Positions 51,654-59,909 of a DNA stretch of 64,000 nt are shown piece after piece. Positions within the stretch are counted from its first letter, which is position 1, and each line of letters starts with the position of its first letter. The DNA is from Candidatus Parcubacteria bacterium (GTDB taxonomy: Bacteria; Patescibacteriota; Saccharimonadia; Saccharimonadales; UBA4665). The notes beneath the pieces are model-generated. The model made no database searches. It was not told where the DNA came from and saw nothing but the letters and a program-made list of their open reading frames with translations. The stretch is taken from assembly GCA_023434325.1 (NCBI GenBank), contig JAEYSX010000001.1, positions 186,001-250,000 of the forward strand, written 5' to 3'. The position numbers and the translations under genes are program-made.

Positions 51654-52227
51654 CATTCGTGGACGACCAACGCAGCGCGGCACGGACTACTATCAGCGCG
51701 CCAGCGTTAAGCGCCAACACCTGCCCTATCGCCAGCACACTTAAAACATGCACAAACGGCGCCGACAATAACGACGCCACCGACCCCACGATCAATATCC
51801 AAAAAAGCGCGCGGTCGACACCACTCTTTTCGTCGTCACGCAGCATAATCCATATCGCCCCTAACCCTGCAACCACAAACATATACAGTGCAGCAACCGC
51901 ATGAACCCAGTAAAAGACTGAATTTACGCCAGCCGGGGTCAGTAGCACGAACGCAAATCCAAATGCCAACGCTATTAACAATCGGCGCATCGCCACCAAC
52001 TGCTCGGAATAATTAGGTAAGACATAGGCGGCGTAGAGCATACATACCGCGGCAATCGTAAAACCTATCGAATACGGAACAACCGCCGGAAAGTAGCTAC
52101 CCCATAAACTTATGCCGCGCTGCGGCCGCGCTGTAAAGATACTGGGCATCGTCACAGCGCCGCCGATCAGTGCAACAACAATGCCCGCATAACTTCCGTA
52201 CAGTATCCTTGTAAGCCGCTTATCCAC
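51643..52227 (-). CDS. Multi-pass membrane protein, unknown
   Basis: 194 residues, five or six predicted transmembrane helices (YAGIVVALIGGAVTM, VVPYSIGFTIAAVCMLYAAYV, LLIALAFGFAFVLLTP, WVHAVAALYMFVVAGLGAIW and two near the C-terminus). No motif recognised. Its 3' end overlaps the phosphatase-like gene by 11 nt, and it is divergent from the GH63-like gene. A single DnaA-box-like TTATCCACA occurs at its 5' end, without clustering. Confidence 0.65.
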   Translation of the reverse strand: MDKRLTRILYGSYAGIVVALIGGAVTMPSIFTARPQRGISLWGSYFPAVVPYSIGFTIAAVCMLYAAYVLPNYSEQLVAMRRLLIALAFGFAFVLLTPAGVNSVFYWVHAVAALYMFVVAGLGAIWIMLRDDEKSGVDRALFWILIVGSVASLLSAPFVHVLSVLAIGQVLALNAGALIVVRAALRWSSTNARG

Positions 52228-52278
52228 ACGGCTGTAAGCATAGCAAAACCACCGTCCAACTACGGTATACTATCTTAC

Positions 52279-53727
52279 ATGAGATCAGACACTCCAGGCC
52301 GTCCCGCAGCCGAGACGCCTCACCCACACCAGGCCTCCGCAGCGCAGCCTGAGCAAACAAAAACACCTGTGCACTCCGATCTGCCGGATGATGTGCAGAG
52401 CATCCTAGAATCAGCTACAAGAGTGCTGGCGCAAAACGACCGTGGCCAATACACCGTACCGGCCGAACCGTACCCGCACCAATGGCTGTGGGACAGCTGC
52501 TTTATCGCCATCGGTCTGCGGCATCTTGACGTCGAACGCGCCAAGATGGAAATACTCAGCATCCTGCGCGGTCAGTGGTCAAACGGCATGGTGCCGCACA
52601 TTATCTTTAGTCGCGGCCAAGAATACCGACGCGACCAAAACGTCTGGCGCAGCTGGGTCAGCCCCTTTGCACCCGACAACGCCAAAACCAGCGGCATTAC
52701 CCAGCCGCCCATGCTTGCCGAGGCCATCGTGCGCATTGGCCAAAAACTGACGTTGCCCGAACGCCGCAGATGGTACCGCCAGGTCTGGCCAAACCTACTC
52801 GCCTACCACGAGTGGCTCTACCGCGAACGCGACCCGCACGGCGAAGGTCTGGTACTGCAAATCCACCCCTGGGAAACCGGTCTTGACAACAGCCCGCCGT
52901 GGATGGGCGAAATGCAAAATCACCTGCTGCCCACATGGATTCGCGTCATCCGCGCGCTCAAGGTCGACTCGGTCATCTCCCTCTTCCGGCGTGACACCCG
53001 CAAAATCCCCGGCCAGCAACGACTCACGACGGTCGAGGCGCTCGCACTTTTTGACGCGCTGCGCCGCCTGCGCCGCAAATCGTACAACACCGCTAAAATA
53101 CTCGACCGCTCACTCTTTGCCATCGAAGACCTAGCATTTAACTCGATCTTTATCCGCGCCAACCAGCATTTGCTGGATATCGCCAAATCAATCCGCGCCG
53201 AGGTACCCGAGCAGCTGCAACAAAACATCAAAAAGACCGTTGTAGCATTCGAGCAGCTCTGGGATCCGTACACCGAAATGTACTACCCGCGGGACTTTGT
53301 GACTCACCGCCTCCTCAAAGAACCAAGCGTTGCCAGCTTGCTGCCGCTATACGCCGGCTGCATCAGCGAAGAGCGCGCCGCCCTGCTGGTAAAAATGATC
53401 GAAAACGAGCATCTCTTTGGCCCGTCGTTCCCCGTGCCAAGCGTGCCGCGCAACTCGCCATGGTTTAACCCCGAGTGCTACTGGCAAGGTCCGACCTGGT
53501 TTAACACCAACTGGCTGATTATTGACGGCTTGCGTCGCTATGGCTATCGACATCATGCCGATGCACTGACCGAGAGCATGCTCGAACTCGTCAAAGAACA
53601 CGGTAGTTACGAGTACTTCAATCCACTCACAGGCGAACCGCTTGGCGCCGCCGACTTTGGCTGGACAGCCGCGCTAACGGTCGACCTGATCGCCCCAAAG
53701 GAGCAAAAACATGGCATACCAAAATAA
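52279..53727 (+). CDS. GH63-like glycoside hydrolase (alpha-glucosidase/glucosylglycerate hydrolase type)
   Basis: 482 residues, an (alpha/alpha)6-barrel enzyme. PYPHQWLWDSCFIAIGLRHL, HPWETGLDNSPPW with the acidic catalytic candidate, YWQGPTWFNTNWLI and EYFNPLTGEPLGAADFGWTAAL match the GH63/MGH1-like family that includes glucosylglycerate and mannosylglycerate hydrolases. There is no signal peptide, so it acts inside the cell. TATACT (52266-52271) ends 7 nt before ATG, a leaderless pattern. The 3' end overlaps the peptidase gene by 17 nt. Substrate unknown. Confidence 0.85.
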   Translation: MRSDTPGRPAAETPHPHQASAAQPEQTKTPVHSDLPDDVQSILESATRVLAQNDRGQYTVPAEPYPHQWLWDSCFIAIGLRHLDVERAKMEILSILRGQWSNGMVPHIIFSRGQEYRRDQNVWRSWVSPFAPDNAKTSGITQPPMLAEAIVRIGQKLTLPERRRWYRQVWPNLLAYHEWLYRERDPHGEGLVLQIHPWETGLDNSPPWMGEMQNHLLPTWIRVIRALKVDSVISLFRRDTRKIPGQQRLTTVEALALFDALRRLRRKSYNTAKILDRSLFAIEDLAFNSIFIRANQHLLDIAKSIRAEVPEQLQQNIKKTVVAFEQLWDPYTEMYYPRDFVTHRLLKEPSVASLLPLYAGCISEERAALLVKMIENEHLFGPSFPVPSVPRNSPWFNPECYWQGPTWFNTNWLIIDGLRRYGYRHHADALTESMLELVKEHGSYEYFNPLTGEPLGAADFGWTAALTVDLIAPKEQKHGIPK

Positions 53728-54493
53728 CCCCCAGCGCCAGACCGTTGCCGCGCCAAAATGGCCGTTCGTACTGCTTGCAGTCTTTGCGGCATTACTCGTT
53801 CTCGGCGGCAGTTACCTTATAATGTGCAACCTCAACAAGGCAACCGACGATACGACGCCCAACTCCGCCCAGCCAACTCAACCATCCTTCGACAAATCGC
53901 GATTTTCGCTGACAGACCCAACCAGCTCATGGCTGATCGTCAACAAGCAGCGCCAACTTACGCCCAAAGAATACGAGCCTACGGATTTGCGGACGCCCGC
54001 CATGGAGGTCGAATCAACGACCATGCGCGTCAACAATCAAACCGCAACGGCACTAGAAGAACTGGACGCCGCAGCCAAAGAAGCAGGCATAAAACTAACG
54101 CTCGCCAGCGCCTACCGCTCGTATAGCGAGCAGGTCACCGTGTACGACAGCATGGTTCGCGGCTATGGCCAGACAGAGGCCGATCGCCAAAGCGCCCGCC
54201 CCGGCCACAGCGAGCATCAAACCGGCTGGGCGGCCGACCTCGGCGCTGCCAACGGCAAGTGCCGCATCGAGCTATGCTTTGCCGACACACCCGAGGGCAA
54301 GTGGCTCGCCGCCAACGCCCACACTTACGGCTTTGTCATTCGCTACCCCGAGGGCAAAGAATCAGTCACCGGCTACAACTACGAACCCTGGCACCTCCGT
54401 TACGTTGGCAAAGAGTTAGCCGCCGAGATGCGCGCACAAAACATCAGCACGCTCGAAGAGTTCTTTGAGCTGCCCGCCGCACCATCATACTAA
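53711..54493 (+). CDS. VanY-type D-Ala-D-Ala carboxypeptidase, membrane-anchored
   Basis: 260 residues. One N-terminal transmembrane helix (about 18-40), then a Ser/Thr/Pro linker and a peptidase M15 domain: SAYRSYSEQVTVYD, the zinc motif S-x-H-x4-A-x-D in GHSEHQTGWAADLG, and EPWHLRYVG supplying the third ligand and catalytic Glu. It should trim D-alanyl-D-alanine ends of peptidoglycan outside the membrane, either the cell's own or a host's. AAAGGAG precedes ATG within the end of the upstream GH63-like gene. Confidence 0.93.
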   Translation: MAYQNNPQRQTVAAPKWPFVLLAVFAALLVLGGSYLIMCNLNKATDDTTPNSAQPTQPSFDKSRFSLTDPTSSWLIVNKQRQLTPKEYEPTDLRTPAMEVESTTMRVNNQTATALEELDAAAKEAGIKLTLASAYRSYSEQVTVYDSMVRGYGQTEADRQSARPGHSEHQTGWAADLGAANGKCRIELCFADTPEGKWLAANAHTYGFVIRYPEGKESVTGYNYEPWHLRYVGKELAAEMRAQNISTLEEFFELPAAPSY

Positions 54494-54510
54494 TGAGCCC
54501 TATACGGCAA

Positions 54511-54541
54511 TCCCGCCCAAAATGCACTCGCGCGGGCGGGA
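54511..54541. terminator. Hairpin between convergent genes
   Basis: An 8-bp G+C-rich stem TCCCGCCC with GGGCGGGA and a 15-nt loop, between the VanY-type gene (+) and the SH3-like gene (-). On the plus side a T6 run follows 12 nt later. Confidence 0.65.
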
Positions 54542-54561
54542 CTGTCTATATACGTTTTTTG

Positions 54562-55053
54562 TTAACGAGGCTGACAAGACGGTACCGGGTCTTTGGTGAA
54601 CACCGGCATCATCGGGATCCACTGCTCCGGGCAGTCTTCTTGACCTGGTTTTGGTTCGCCCGATGGCGAGATGTTATACCATGTGCCGCCAGCGAGCGGT
54701 GGCTTGCCGTAATCCTCGGGTTTCCCTGTTACCGTTGCGCCTGGCGCCTGACACAGTATCTCTACCGATGCGCCGTCGGGGTAACGACCGGTCACTTCAC
54801 CGCCATAAGGATCGCCCCTGGCCACAATCGACTCACCGTGCAAGGTATCGATCTTTCCCGTAACCGTAGTCTCGACACTAGCACGCATCACAGCAGCGGC
54901 AGCCCCCTGTGTAGGGCGAGTATCAACCACCTCCGCCGCAGCCTCGGACTTGCCGCCAACCAGCATCGCACCCCCTAACGTCACCGCCAGCGCCGGCGCA
55001 ACCAGGTTGCGCAACTTGCTGCGATTCTGCTCAAACGTTTGCAGGTTTTGCAT
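54562..55053 (-). CDS. Exported SH3-like domain protein
   Basis: 163 residues. A basic N-terminus and hydrophobic segment (about 18-34) act as signal or anchor. An Ala/Thr-rich region follows, and then a bacterial SH3-like fold (GRYPDGASVEILCQAPGATV, GGTWYNISPSGE) with two Cys that could pair (LCQAP and EDCPEQW). Such domains often bind cell-wall peptides. AGGAGG stands 8 nt before ATG. It faces the VanY-type gene across the convergent hairpin. Confidence 0.75.
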   Translation of the reverse strand: MQNLQTFEQNRSKLRNLVAPALAVTLGGAMLVGGKSEAAAEVVDTRPTQGAAAAVMRASVETTVTGKIDTLHGESIVARGDPYGGEVTGRYPDGASVEILCQAPGATVTGKPEDYGKPPLAGGTWYNISPSGEPKPGQEDCPEQWIPMMPVFTKDPVPSCQPR

Positions 55054-55154
55054 AGCTTTATCCTCCTAAACTACACACGTAGCAGTCTAGTGAGGAGAGT
55101 GCAAAATTGATGTAAGATATTAACTCCCGTAAGAAGTGGGAGCGCACAGCAAAC

Positions 55155-56240
55155 CTAATCGTTGTCTAGATTGGGCTTGTCGAGCAATAGCGGCTCGACC
55201 GCAGGGTTAGTTGCCGCAATCTTGACGACGTCTTTATCGACTTTTCGCAGCTCTTTATGCGCATTGTTAAAGTGATTAACCGTCGTGCCAAGCGAGCCGC
55301 CGAGTTTTTGCATAAGCTGCTCGTAGGTGTGAATGTGACGGCCAAGCTCGCCCACGCGTTGCCGGATCTCTTTGGCTTGCTCCTCGATCTGTAGCGAGCG
55401 CAAACCCTGCATTACCGTCTGCAAATACGCCATAAAGGTAGTTGGGCTGACGATAATTACGTTCTTTTCGCGGAATGCGTACTCGATCAGATCGCGTGCG
55501 CTCGTGTTGGTCATACCCACTTTATTGACAAGCAAGTCGTAATAAATCGCCTCGGACGGGATAAACATAAAGGCGTAATCCATGGTGTTTTCGTTGGGGC
55601 GGATGTACTTTGCGGTTTCGTCGATGCGGTTTTTAAGATCGGCCTTAAAGGCTTTTGCCAGCACATCGCGCTGTATTTTGTCGGTCTCTTCGACCAGACG
55701 GTTGTAATTCTCGAGCGAAAATTTAGAGTCCACCGAGAGCATTCGGCCTTTGTCCAGCGTAATAACCGCGTCAACAATCTCGCCATCTTTAAACTTGTAC
55801 TGCAACTTATACCGCTCGGGCGGCAGCACATTCTCGAGCACCTGCCCCAAGTAGTACTCGCCCAAAACACCGCGTTGCTTGGGATTCTGCAACACATTCT
55901 GCAACGTCTTTAGCTCGTCTGCCACGTTGACTACGCGCTTGTTGGTCTCGTCCAGCTTTGCCAGGCGGTCTGTAACATCGGTAATAATCTTACTGCTGGC
56001 GGCAAACTGCTTTTGAATCGACTCGCGCATCAGCTCTTGGTTTTTGTCCAGTCGGTCGCTGATCTGGTTTTGCAGGCCGTCCTTCAGCTTAGTAATATCA
56101 TCGCTCAACTTAGACAAATCTTGCTTAAGGAGCAGCGCCGTGTTTGTCTCTGCCGGAGCCGCAGGCTTGCGGGACTGCAAAACCAGCGCCGCCAGTAGCG
56201 CCACGCACAAGACCCCCAGAACAATCACGGCAAACATCAT
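55155..56240 (-). CDS. rmuC: RmuC-family protein
   Basis: 361 residues. An N-terminal transmembrane helix (2-23), a long coiled coil (about 40-120) and a C-terminal nuclease-like RmuC domain: GVLGEYYLGQVLENVLPPERY, SVDSKFSLENYNRLVEE and NVIIVSPTTFMAYLQTVMQG. RmuC limits DNA inversion at repeats in E. coli; the domain belongs to the PD-(D/E)XK type. TACAAT (56250-56255) ends 9 nt before ATG. Confidence 0.93.
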   Translation of the reverse strand: MMFAVIVLGVLCVALLAALVLQSRKPAAPAETNTALLLKQDLSKLSDDITKLKDGLQNQISDRLDKNQELMRESIQKQFAASSKIITDVTDRLAKLDETNKRVVNVADELKTLQNVLQNPKQRGVLGEYYLGQVLENVLPPERYKLQYKFKDGEIVDAVITLDKGRMLSVDSKFSLENYNRLVEETDKIQRDVLAKAFKADLKNRIDETAKYIRPNENTMDYAFMFIPSEAIYYDLLVNKVGMTNTSARDLIEYAFREKNVIIVSPTTFMAYLQTVMQGLRSLQIEEQAKEIRQRVGELGRHIHTYEQLMQKLGGSLGTTVNHFNNAHKELRKVDKDVVKIAATNPAVEPLLLDKPNLDND

Positions 56241-56261
56241 CGTAGACTTATTGTACCTTAC

Positions 56262-57077
56262 TTAAAAGATTTTGATGGATTTGACGATTGTCAGCGCATC
56301 TTGCAAGGTGGGGCTGTCGAACATATCCTTGGGCACCGGGTCAAACAGCATACTGCCGGTCTCGTCATTGCCGTACCCGCCCGCAATCATGTAAAACTCG
56401 CCGTCCAGCGGCAACGCATACAACAGCGGTGCACCGGCCTTAAACTCAGTATTGCCCGTCACGATAAAGAACCCAAACATATCCTTTGGCCCCGCAAATG
56501 ACAAGTTAGTATATTGCCGCTGATCCTTGGTGGGGGCACTATACGCAATAACCTCGGAATCCTTTGTGGCGATCGACTTGTCGATGTTCGTCCGCTGCGC
56601 TTCGCTCGCGCCCTTCCGCAAATACAGTGTAAAAACACCCGTCGTCGACGTACCATCAGTCGAAGCATACGACGTACTAGGCGACGTGATGGTAATCGCG
56701 CCGTCGGCTGACTCCTTTAACTTCCAGTCTTTGCGGTGTGTTAACTCGATATTAAGCTTTTCGCTCTTAAACGTCTGCGGCGTCGAATCTGGCACATCAG
56801 GCTGCTCGGGCTTTTGTACTTGCTGGTTTTGCGTCTCGTTCGTCTGCGACGAAGCCTGCTCGTCGGCGGAGCTACGCAACACAAACCAGTACAGCGCCCC
56901 AGCTACCACTAGCCCAAGCCCCACCAAAGCTAGCGCAATCCACATCCAGCGCTTATCGCCACTCTTATTTGGCGGCAAAACCGGCTGGGGATTGTTCGCT
57001 TGTACGGTAGGCGCAGGACTGTTCGGGCCGACTGGAGTATTCTGCACCCCACCTTGAGGTTGATTATTCTCATCCAT
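56262..57077 (-). CDS. Membrane-anchored exported hypothetical protein
   Basis: 271 residues. A Pro/Gln/Asn-rich cytoplasmic end of about 45 residues is followed by one transmembrane helix (WIALALVGLGLVVAGALYW), a Gln/Glu/Asn linker and an outside domain of about 170 residues with regular beta pattern (LNIELTHRKDWKLKESADG; VFTLYLRKG). The build is like 6867-7430 but longer. It lies just upstream of rmuC on the same strand (21 nt). Function unknown. Confidence 0.7.
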   Translation of the reverse strand: MDENNQPQGGVQNTPVGPNSPAPTVQANNPQPVLPPNKSGDKRWMWIALALVGLGLVVAGALYWFVLRSSADEQASSQTNETQNQQVQKPEQPDVPDSTPQTFKSEKLNIELTHRKDWKLKESADGAITITSPSTSYASTDGTSTTGVFTLYLRKGASEAQRTNIDKSIATKDSEVIAYSAPTKDQRQYTNLSFAGPKDMFGFFIVTGNTEFKAGAPLLYALPLDGEFYMIAGGYGNDETGSMLFDPVPKDMFDSPTLQDALTIVKSIKIF

Positions 57078-57130
57078 ACATACAAATTACAACGAATAGA
57101 CGCTTATGGCAATGCATATCCAAAAACCCA

Positions 57131-57158
57131 GAAGAGCCGGGGCATTTCCCGGCTCTTC
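57131..57158 (-). terminator. Terminator after the PAP2 gene
   Basis: An 11-bp stem GAAGAGCCGGG with CCCGGCTCTTC and a 6-nt loop, followed on the minus strand by TGGGTTTTT. It lies about 60 nt after the PAP2 stop. Confidence 0.85.
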
Positions 57159-57218
57159 GTGGAAGCCTCACACTTCCGTACTCTCACTATATACCCGAGC
57201 GCCGGGTAAGCACAAGAG

Positions 57219-57923
57219 CTATGCCGCAATCTTGAAAATCTTGCGGATTTTGGACGGCAGCAAATGAATAACCCCAACCACGACAGCAGCAACCGCAATA
57301 CCACCCACGACATCTAGCGGCGCGTGCATGCCCAAAAATATGCGCGACCAGGACTCAACAGCAACCAACGCCACCATAAAAATACGCCATGGCCAGGTGA
57401 CGAGCGGCCATATTGTTAACGCCAGCGCAGCCAGAATCGTAACGTGTGTAGACGGAAACCCGTATCCGACATCTTGCGCGGTGCGCCACACAACATCAAA
57501 TCCATCAAGCTCTGCCGGGCGGGCGCGGTTAACAATTCGCTCTATAATAAACGCCGCAACAAATGCGCCACCACCGGCAACCGCGTACTGCCACGCCAGT
57601 AAGCGAAACTTGGGCACTGCCAAAAACACCGCGACCAAAATAATCATGCCGTATACGGCGTTACTAATCGGCTCGGCCACCCGATCGGCCAGCCAGCCCG
57701 GCAGGCTGGCATGATTAATCGCAGCAAATATCCGCTGCTCCAGGCCATCTAAGGTGCCAGTCATAGCCAGCGCAGCGCTTCCGCCGAGCAGTAATAGGCC
57801 AGTCGACAGTAAAATGATATAGGCTATTTGACGCTTGCTTACACGGCTCGAACCCTCGTCTGACTTCTTGTTTTTATCATTGGTAGGCACCAGTGGTTTT
57901 TTGAGAGTATTCTGAGCTTCCAT
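57219..57923 (-). CDS. PAP2-family membrane phosphatase
   Basis: 234 residues with a charged N-terminal 30 and about five to six membrane helices. The phosphatase motifs are NRARPAE, GYGFPSTHVT and SRIFLGMHAPLDVVGG, with the two catalytic His. Members dephosphorylate undecaprenyl pyrophosphate or phosphatidic acid; without a recognised BacA in the window, recycling of the undecaprenyl carrier is a plausible role. Confidence 0.92.
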   Translation of the reverse strand: MEAQNTLKKPLVPTNDKNKKSDEGSSRVSKRQIAYIILLSTGLLLLGGSAALAMTGTLDGLEQRIFAAINHASLPGWLADRVAEPISNAVYGMIILVAVFLAVPKFRLLAWQYAVAGGGAFVAAFIIERIVNRARPAELDGFDVVWRTAQDVGYGFPSTHVTILAALALTIWPLVTWPWRIFMVALVAVESWSRIFLGMHAPLDVVGGIAVAAVVVGVIHLLPSKIRKIFKIAA

Positions 57924-58021
57924 AAGTATGGGGCAAGTATACCACCTCTTAACTGATAGAGCTATGACCGATAACCGCTAGTTATGGTAAACGTGTACGT
58001 GCCCGTAGACCGCCACCAAAC

Positions 58022-58405
58022 CTATCGCTCTAACGCGTGGATCTGATCGTGATCCAGGCCAAAATAGTGCGCGACCTCGTGCCATAGGGTATGGTGCACT
58101 TCGCGTTTTAGCTCCTCGACAGATCGAACGTAGTGCAGGATTGGGTTCTTAAAGATAGTGATCTTGTCCGGCGGATAACTGTTAATCGCACCTTGACGGC
58201 GAGCCAGCGGCACGCCCTCATACAAGCCAAATAGTGTCTCGTTATGCATAAGCGCCAACTCTTCGCGCTGCTGCTCGGTCGGCTCGTCTGCGTACACAAT
58301 TGCGAGGTTCTTGAGCACCTCCATATGCGTCTTGTGCGTTTCGAGCAAGTCGTCTATCGCCTGCGAAATAATGGCATCGAATTGCTCGTCGGATATCTCG
58401 AACAT
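58022..58405 (-). CDS. Zincin-like metallopeptidase (DUF1025 type)
   Basis: 127 residues. The zinc site is HEVAHYFGLDH near the C-terminus (H-E-x-x-H with third ligand Asp/His). Residues 75-95 read INSYPPDKITIFKNP, which matches the small minigluzincin group. The start at 58405 gives MFEISDEQF and is favoured by a TACAAT (58412-58417) ending 6 nt upstream, another leaderless pattern. No export signal; the substrate is unknown. Confidence 0.88.
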   Translation of the reverse strand: MFEISDEQFDAIISQAIDDLLETHKTHMEVLKNLAIVYADEPTEQQREELALMHNETLFGLYEGVPLARRQGAINSYPPDKITIFKNPILHYVRSVEELKREVHHTLWHEVAHYFGLDHDQIHALER

Positions 58406-58505
58406 CTCTTTATTGTACACGAACAACAGAGGTAATGTGAAGTTTCCAATATACGCTTACGCCTCGCTGTGGCATGCTTAGCAGTACAATAAACAGGGGT
58501 TAATA

Positions 58506-58757
58506 ATGGGAATTATAGCTTGGATTGTCTTGGGTGGTATCGCTGGATGGATTGCATCAATAATTGCCGGCAATAACGCCAGCCAAGGGATTGTTGGCAA
58601 TATCGTTGTCGGTATCTTAGGCGCCTTGGTCGGTGGCTTTGTATTCCGCGCCCTGGGTGGCGATGGTGTCACCGGGTTTAACCTCTGGAGCCTCTTGGTC
58701 GCCACAGCGGGCGCAACACTCCTACTCTTTATCTTTCGCGCCTTCCGCCGAGGATAG
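58506..58757 (+). CDS. GlsB/YeaQ/YmgE-family small membrane protein
   Basis: 83 residues, three hydrophobic helices with the characteristic Gly pattern (GGIAGWIASIIAG, GNIVVGILGALVGGFVF). Members are linked to general stress. TACAAT about 18 nt upstream and AGGGG before the ATG provide promoter and ribosome site. Confidence 0.92.
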   Translation: MGIIAWIVLGGIAGWIASIIAGNNASQGIVGNIVVGILGALVGGFVFRALGGDGVTGFNLWSLLVATAGATLLLFIFRAFRRG

Positions 58758-58796
58758 GAACGAACACACCATTATGAGCTGAGTACGGTTTAACTC

Positions 58797-59291
58797 CTAA
58801 GCTTTAGGCGTCTGGACTTGCCCTGCAAGATCCGGCAGTTGCCCCATGAAAATAGCCAATGAAGGTGAAGGTATATGTTGTTCCTGAGTTGCCATGCGCG
58901 CCACAACTAGCTCGCCTAGTGCTCCGACGCGCCTAGGGTTTGCGGCTACATCCAGAAACCGATGTCCCTCCAAAAATGAACCTATCGAATCGAGCACCCA
59001 CTCGGAATCACCTGTGCTACTATGGTAGCTAACTTGTCGATGAGTGATATACGTACCGAGTGCATTTGCAGGGCGTTGCACTCCCATTTGTGCCTCATCC
59101 GGCGGCAACTTAGTACTAAAGCCACGCACACGAACGACTGGCATCCCGAACCCTGGCCTCCACAAAGATTCATCCTCTTTATGGCTCGGAGGCTGAGGTC
59201 GTGAACTAGCGGCATACACAGCAAAATCACATAACTCGCCCGGGCGACATGTAATTTGTGCGCTATAGTTCTCAGGATTTACTCTTAACAT
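58797..59291 (-). CDS. Hypothetical protein under a triple repeat
   Basis: 164 residues, not recognised. Two Cys near the N-terminus (TCRPGELC), a Pro/Ser-rich middle and a helical C-terminal half (GALGELVVARMATQEQ). No membrane segment. A TAAAAT lies 7 nt before its ATG, within a stretch bearing three 17-bp-spaced TTAACA repeats. It is one of the orphan genes and may share a C-terminal pattern with 17741-18409, but I could not align them convincingly. Confidence 0.5.
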   Translation of the reverse strand: MLRVNPENYSAQITCRPGELCDFAVYAASSRPQPPSHKEDESLWRPGFGMPVVRVRGFSTKLPPDEAQMGVQRPANALGTYITHRQVSYHSSTGDSEWVLDSIGSFLEGHRFLDVAANPRRVGALGELVVARMATQEQHIPSPSLAIFMGQLPDLAGQVQTPKA

Positions 59292-59327
59292 GTCAATTAT
59301 TTTAACATGTTAATGGTTTTAACACAA
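59285..59327. repeat. Three TTAACA repeats with exact 17-bp period
   Basis: TTAACATGT at 59285-59293, TTAACATGT at 59302-59310 and TTAACACAA at 59319-59327. The middle copy is part of the palindrome TTAACATGTTAA. They cover the start codon and promoter of the gene at 58797-59291, in an otherwise A+T-rich patch. Confidence 0.7.
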
Positions 59328-59395
59328 GGGGTGGTAAAATTCCTCTACGTCAGACTTCTCTCTGTGATTTTCTGACAATGGGCTCCGCGCCACAC

Positions 59396-59899
59396 TCAAT
59401 CCACAAGCATCGCAGGATCAATTTGCTCGTATTGTCGCACCCAATTAGCAATCTCTCCACGTGGGGCCGGTTGTAATATGCCTTCCCCTAGAGATGTATT
59501 CATAGCTCGAAACTGAGCTATGCTAGCGGGTTGTAGGCTCGACGTATCCGGATTGTGCGAATACGCAAAGCCGGCAACTCTAGGTGCGTACTTAAGCCTG
59601 CCCGCCCACTCAGTTGGAGCCGGCAATACACGCTCAATCCTAGGCTCGTACACATCGACCCTATACACACCTTCGCATTCGCGCAGTCCTCTACGCACAA
59701 CGAGAGCGAGGCCGCGGCAACTAACAAAACTAGCACCAATAAACCCCGCGCGCACCTCCCACGCATAGGCAGTATCGCGCCCTACTGTAACCGCCCCAGG
59801 CAGTTTGGCATAAACAGGGTCGTCATAGCCATGCCCGTCCTCGAACCACCCCGCGAGGTCGTCTCTCATCTGTTCATATTCAGGGGAGAGAGCGCTCAT
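59396..59899 (-). CDS. Hypothetical soluble protein
   Basis: 167 residues from ATG 59899 with AAGGA upstream; a TTG three bases earlier is the alternative. Not recognised. It begins with a charged helix (YEQMRDDLAGWFEDGHGYDD) and continues with a beta-rich middle (SFVSCRGLALVVRRG). No membrane segment. It lies 10 nt after typA on the same strand, so it is probably transcribed with it. Confidence 0.55.
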   Translation of the reverse strand: MSALSPEYEQMRDDLAGWFEDGHGYDDPVYAKLPGAVTVGRDTAYAWEVRAGFIGASFVSCRGLALVVRRGLRECEGVYRVDVYEPRIERVLPAPTEWAGRLKYAPRVAGFAYSHNPDTSSLQPASIAQFRAMNTSLGEGILQPAPRGEIANWVRQYEQIDPAMLVD

Positions 59900-59909
59900 C
59901 AATCTATCC

